Part shown: positions 6,074-7,912 of the stretch, piece after piece | How positions within the stretch are numbered: position 1 is the first letter of the stretch | Layout of the letters: every line of letters starts with the position of its first letter | NCBI GenBank assembly: GCA_003518245.1 | Contig: DOZA01000335.1 | Coordinates: forward strand, 1 to 7,912 | DNA length: 7,912 nt | Source: Bacteroidales bacterium | Lineage (GTDB): Bacteria > Bacteroidota > Bacteroidia > Bacteroidales > VadinHA17 | Reading direction: 5' to 3' | The notes under the pieces: generated by a model | What the model saw: the letters and a program-made list of their open reading frames with translations, nothing else | Database searches by the model: none | Told to the model about the DNA's origin: nothing | Position numbers and translations under genes: made by a program

Positions 6074-7340
6074 CTTTCTTTGATGATGAAGATTTGCTTC
6101 TTCTTCCTGTACTGCTCTTGGTGGCTTTACTTCCGGATCTACTTTTACTTGCACTCTTTACTGCACTTTTACCGGAGCTTCTGCTACTTGAGTTTTTAAC
6201 AGCACTGCTTCGTGAACTCCTGTTATTTGAGCTCCTGACAGCACTGCTTTTGGAGTTTCTGTTAGTTGAGCTTCTTACTGCACTGTTACGTGAAGTATTA
6301 TTTGTTGAACTTCTAATAGCTTTGCTCCGGGAAGCTCTGTTGCCACTATTGTTAATAACAGTTCTGTTATTGGAACTCCTTGTGCTACGATCAATTACCT
6401 TGTTGGTTCTTGTATCTTTACTGGTATTATTGACCTTGCGGGTAATATTCGTATTACTTTTATCAATATTAACTATTGTTGTTCCGGCCTGGTTATTACC
6501 TCTGTTAGGATTCCTGTCATGATACCTGTTATTGTTATTATTCTGATTACCCCTGTTGGGATTTTTATCATGGTACCTGTTATTACCACTATTATTTCTG
6601 TTATTGGTCCGTTCAGGATTATCAATATTTATCTGTGTTGTTCTCCTGCTGTTATCAGTCTGAACCCTGTCTGTTGTTCTCTGAACAGCATTCCTGTTGT
6701 AACTTGTAGCGTTTACAGAAGGGTTAATACGTCTGCTTGTTACCGGTCTGCTACTTACAGGTCTGCTGTAAGATGGATACTGCCGTGAAGAGTAACGATA
6801 ATAACTGTCGTTTCCAATGTATCTCTGATAGTGATACCTGGGTCTGTAATGGTTATATGTATAGTAGTAGTTATTATAGATATGATAGTGGTTTCTTATT
6901 CTTACCCTGTATCTTATAGCAGGATAAGACCAGTAATAATAATCAGGGTAGTAATCATAATTATATGTAGGGTAATATCCCCCATAATATGACCAAGGAG
7001 AATACCAGTCAGAATAATAGTAATAAGGGTAACCAAAGGTCCATCCCATTCCGAAGGTGGTATTACCTGCGTATATGCTTACACCCCATGATGCCGGCCG
7101 GTATGTATACCAGTATCTTTCTGTGTATACTGGTGCATAAAATCCGAAAGAAACATGTGAATTATGGAACCGTCTTATCCTGGAAGCATAGTAAAAATCG
7201 TGACCTCTTACTGATGTAGTAACAACCACACCTGGGCTTGTTTTGTAAATATCGGCCTCAGCAGATGCCTCCGCTGCCTGCAGTGGAGCTGTTGTTGCCA
7301 GGATTCCTGCTATTAATCCGGTTAAATATTTTGCTTTCAT
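6063..7340 (-). CDS. secreted Tyr-rich protein with Asn-rich middle and basic 13-residue repeats, unknown function
   Basis: I do not recognise a named family. The 425-aa protein starts with a Sec signal peptide (MKAKYLTGLIAGILATTAPLQA, cleavage probably after an Ala at 22-25) and has no cysteine. Residues 37-100 look like a small folded region (VVVTTSVRGHDFYYASR, then aromatic beta-like sequence). Residues 101-190 contain 33 Tyr in 90. FGMGWTFGYPYY (96-107) matches 9 of 12 positions in the downstream lipoprotein. Residues 205-335 are Asn/Arg/Thr-rich with a 17-residue duplication at 255-282 and SNTNIT (295-300), also present in the lipoprotein. Residues 337-414 are six 13-residue Ser/Arg/Lys repeats, followed by a KS-rich end and KKGRR. 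AGGAGG 5 nt before the ATG fixes the start. An intrinsic terminator overlaps its end. A periplasmic or exported polyanion-binding or structural role is conjecture. Confidence 0.83.
   Translation of the reverse strand: MKAKYLTGLIAGILATTAPLQAAEASAEADIYKTSPGVVVTTSVRGHDFYYASRIRRFHNSHVSFGFYAPVYTERYWYTYRPASWGVSIYAGNTTFGMGWTFGYPYYYYSDWYSPWSYYGGYYPTYNYDYYPDYYYWSYPAIRYRVRIRNHYHIYNNYYYTYNHYRPRYHYQRYIGNDSYYRYSSRQYPSYSRPVSSRPVTSRRINPSVNATSYNRNAVQRTTDRVQTDNSRRTTQINIDNPERTNNRNNSGNNRYHDKNPNRGNQNNNNNRYHDRNPNRGNNQAGTTIVNIDKSNTNITRKVNNTSKDTRTNKVIDRSTRSSNNRTVINNSGNRASRSKAIRSSTNNTSRNSAVRSSTNRNSKSSAVRSSNNRSSRSSAVKNSSSRSSGKSAVKSASKSRSGSKATKSSTGRRSKSSSSKKGRR
6099..6332 (-). repeat. six tandem 39-bp units encoding a 13-residue basic repeat
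   Basis: Six in-frame units of 39 bp (boundaries at 6099, 6138, 6177, 6216, 6255, 6294) encode residues 337-414. The consensus is S-R-x-S-A-V-R/K-S-S-x-N-R-x; examples are SRNSAVRSSTNRN (350-362) and SRSSAVKNSSSRS (376-388). The Ala at position 5 is invariant at residues 341, 354, 367, 380, 393 and 406. No indel breaks the phase, so the array grew by whole-unit duplication and then diverged. Confidence 0.85.
6495..6578 (-). repeat. 51-bp coding duplication, RYHD(K/R)NPNRGN
   Basis: Residues 255-265 (RYHDKNPNRGN) recur at 272-282 (RYHDRNPNRGN), exactly 17 residues (51 bp) apart, separated by Q plus a run of five Asn. This is a second, separate repeat in the Asn-rich middle of the secreted Tyr-rich protein. 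Confidence 0.8.
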
Positions 7341-7345
7341 GACAC

Positions 7346-7351
7346 CCTCCT
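7346..7351 (-). promoter_or_regulatory. strong Shine-Dalgarno of the secreted Tyr-rich gene
   Basis: The - strand reads AGGAGG, then GTGTC, then the ATG (7340-7338), a full Shine-Dalgarno at 5-nt spacing. Together with the lipoprotein gene's GGAGGT, it marks this pair off from the surrounding genes. Confidence 0.78.
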
Positions 7352-7439
7352 GCTTTTATATTAAACGTAAGTTTATTTACTTTGTTCGATATTTTCAGTT
7401 TTATTCAACTAACAATTTACAAATTCCATACCAAAAGAA

Positions 7440-7912
7440 ATGGCTGATTTTTTAACAAAAAAGGAAGAAAACTACGCTCAATGGTATAACGACCTGGTAA
7501 TCAAAGCTGATCTTGCTGAAAACTCGGCCGTGAGAGGATGCATGGTGATCAAACCGTATGGATACGCCATATGGGAAAAGATGCAGGCTGAACTGGATAA
7601 ACTATTTAAAGCTACGGGGCATGTAAATGCTTATTTCCCACTCTTTATACCCAAGTCGTTCTTTGCCAGGGAAGCTGATCATGTTAAGGGATTTGCAAAG
7701 GAATGTGCTGTTGTTACGCATTACAGGCTCAGAAACAAAAAGGATGGAAAAGGTATTGAAGTTGACCCTGATGCTAAACTGGAGGAAGAACTAATAGTAA
7801 GACCTACATCTGAAACGATCATATGGAATACCTACAAAAACTGGATACAGTCATATCGTGATCTGCCACTTCTTATTAACCAGTGGGCCAATGTTGTAAG
7901 ATGGGAAATGCG
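7440..7912 (+). CDS. proS: prolyl-tRNA synthetase, archaeal/eukaryotic type (3' end outside window)
   Basis: This is a class II aminoacyl-tRNA synthetase that charges tRNA-Pro with proline in the cytoplasm. The first 157 residues are visible and the frame runs off the window. Family sequence includes [20 protein letters not shown] (15-34), [13 protein letters not shown] (37-49), [11 protein letters not shown] (64-74), [16 protein letters not shown] (81-96), [15 protein letters not shown] (115-129) and [11 protein letters not shown] (147-157), where class II motif 2 begins. The RPTSE loop in place of the GPTHEE of the E. coli type marks the archaeal/eukaryotic-like form of about 500 aa, which lacks the large internal editing insertion and is usual in Bacteroidota. 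The start is ATG 7440-7442, after an A-rich CCAAAAGAA with no Shine-Dalgarno. It is divergent from the Tyr-rich gene across 99 bp, in which I found no convincing promoter. Confidence 0.97.
   Translation, partial: MADFLTKKEENYAQWYNDLVIKADLAENSAVRGCMVIKPYGYAIWEKMQAELDKLFKATGHVNAYFPLFIPKSFFAREADHVKGFAKECAVVTHYRLRNKKDGKGIEVDPDAKLEEELIVRPTSETIIWNTYKNWIQSYRDLPLLINQWANVVRWEM

Noticed and set aside
6094..6522. Long Leu-rich + strand open frame (142 codons) with a 13-residue period
   Set aside because: It is the mirror of the Ser/Arg/Lys repeat array of the - strand gene: complements of its AGY, AGR and TCN codons read as Leu, Glu and similar. The opposite strand has a signal peptide, Shine-Dalgarno and terminator; this frame has no supporting start signal.
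4647..7340. Eukaryotic-style SR protein or silk-like gene acquired by transfer
   Set aside because: Bacterial lipobox and Sec signals, bacterial Shine-Dalgarno sites and base composition like the neighbours argue for native envelope genes; similarity to SR or silk proteins is only compositional.
7341..7439. Bacteroidota-type promoter (TTTG / TAnnTTTG) in the proS-Tyr-rich divergent gap
   Set aside because: Partial -7 matches exist (TTACTTTG at 7377-7384 on +; TTACGTTTA on the - strand), but none has a TTTG box at the right spacing, so no promoter is called.

Overview
The window looks like a chromosomal segment from a member of the Bacteroidota. The evidence is a WbqC-family protein of the Bacteroidota type, an OmpP1/FadL-type outer-membrane barrel, an archaeal/eukaryotic-type prolyl-tRNA synthetase that closely fits the form found in this phylum, AT-rich start regions mostly without Shine-Dalgarno sequences, and no sign of mobile DNA. 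I would not place it below phylum from this sequence alone.

Left part (1-3086, + strand): a tightly packed run larC (5' end outside the window), larE, larB and a wbqC-family gene. larC and larE overlap by 14 bp, larE and larB are 6 bp apart, and larB and wbqC are 3 bp apart, so one transcript is likely. LarB, LarE and LarC together make the nickel-pincer nucleotide (NPN) cofactor from nicotinic acid adenine dinucleotide: LarB carboxylates the pyridine ring and cleaves the phosphoanhydride, LarE thiolates, and LarC inserts nickel. The apoenzyme that uses the cofactor (a LarA-family racemase or epimerase) is not in the window. LarE carries a CxxC plus a third cysteine, the arrangement of the [4Fe-4S]-dependent LarE subtype.

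Right part (3076-7340, - strand): three envelope genes read leftward. In order of transcription they are a secreted Tyr-rich, Asn-rich and Ser/Arg/Lys-rich protein (6063-7340), a lipoprotein with the same architecture (4647-5906), and an OmpP1/FadL-family barrel (3076-4551), whose 3' end overlaps the wbqC 3' end by 11 bp. The first two look like diverged relatives: each has an export signal, a block that is about one-third tyrosine, a shared 12-residue FGxGxTxGYPYY motif, a shared SNTNIT segment and a basic Ser-rich tail. Both have a strong Shine-Dalgarno sequence, while the other five genes whose starts lie in the window do not. The first ends in an intrinsic terminator whose loop contains its stop codon. 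This pair is the least explained and most interesting part of the window.

Right edge (7440-7912, + strand): the first 157 codons of proS, divergent from the envelope block across a 99-bp gap. I saw no tRNA, rRNA, CRISPR, insertion sequence or att site, and no gap of 300 bp or more without a gene.
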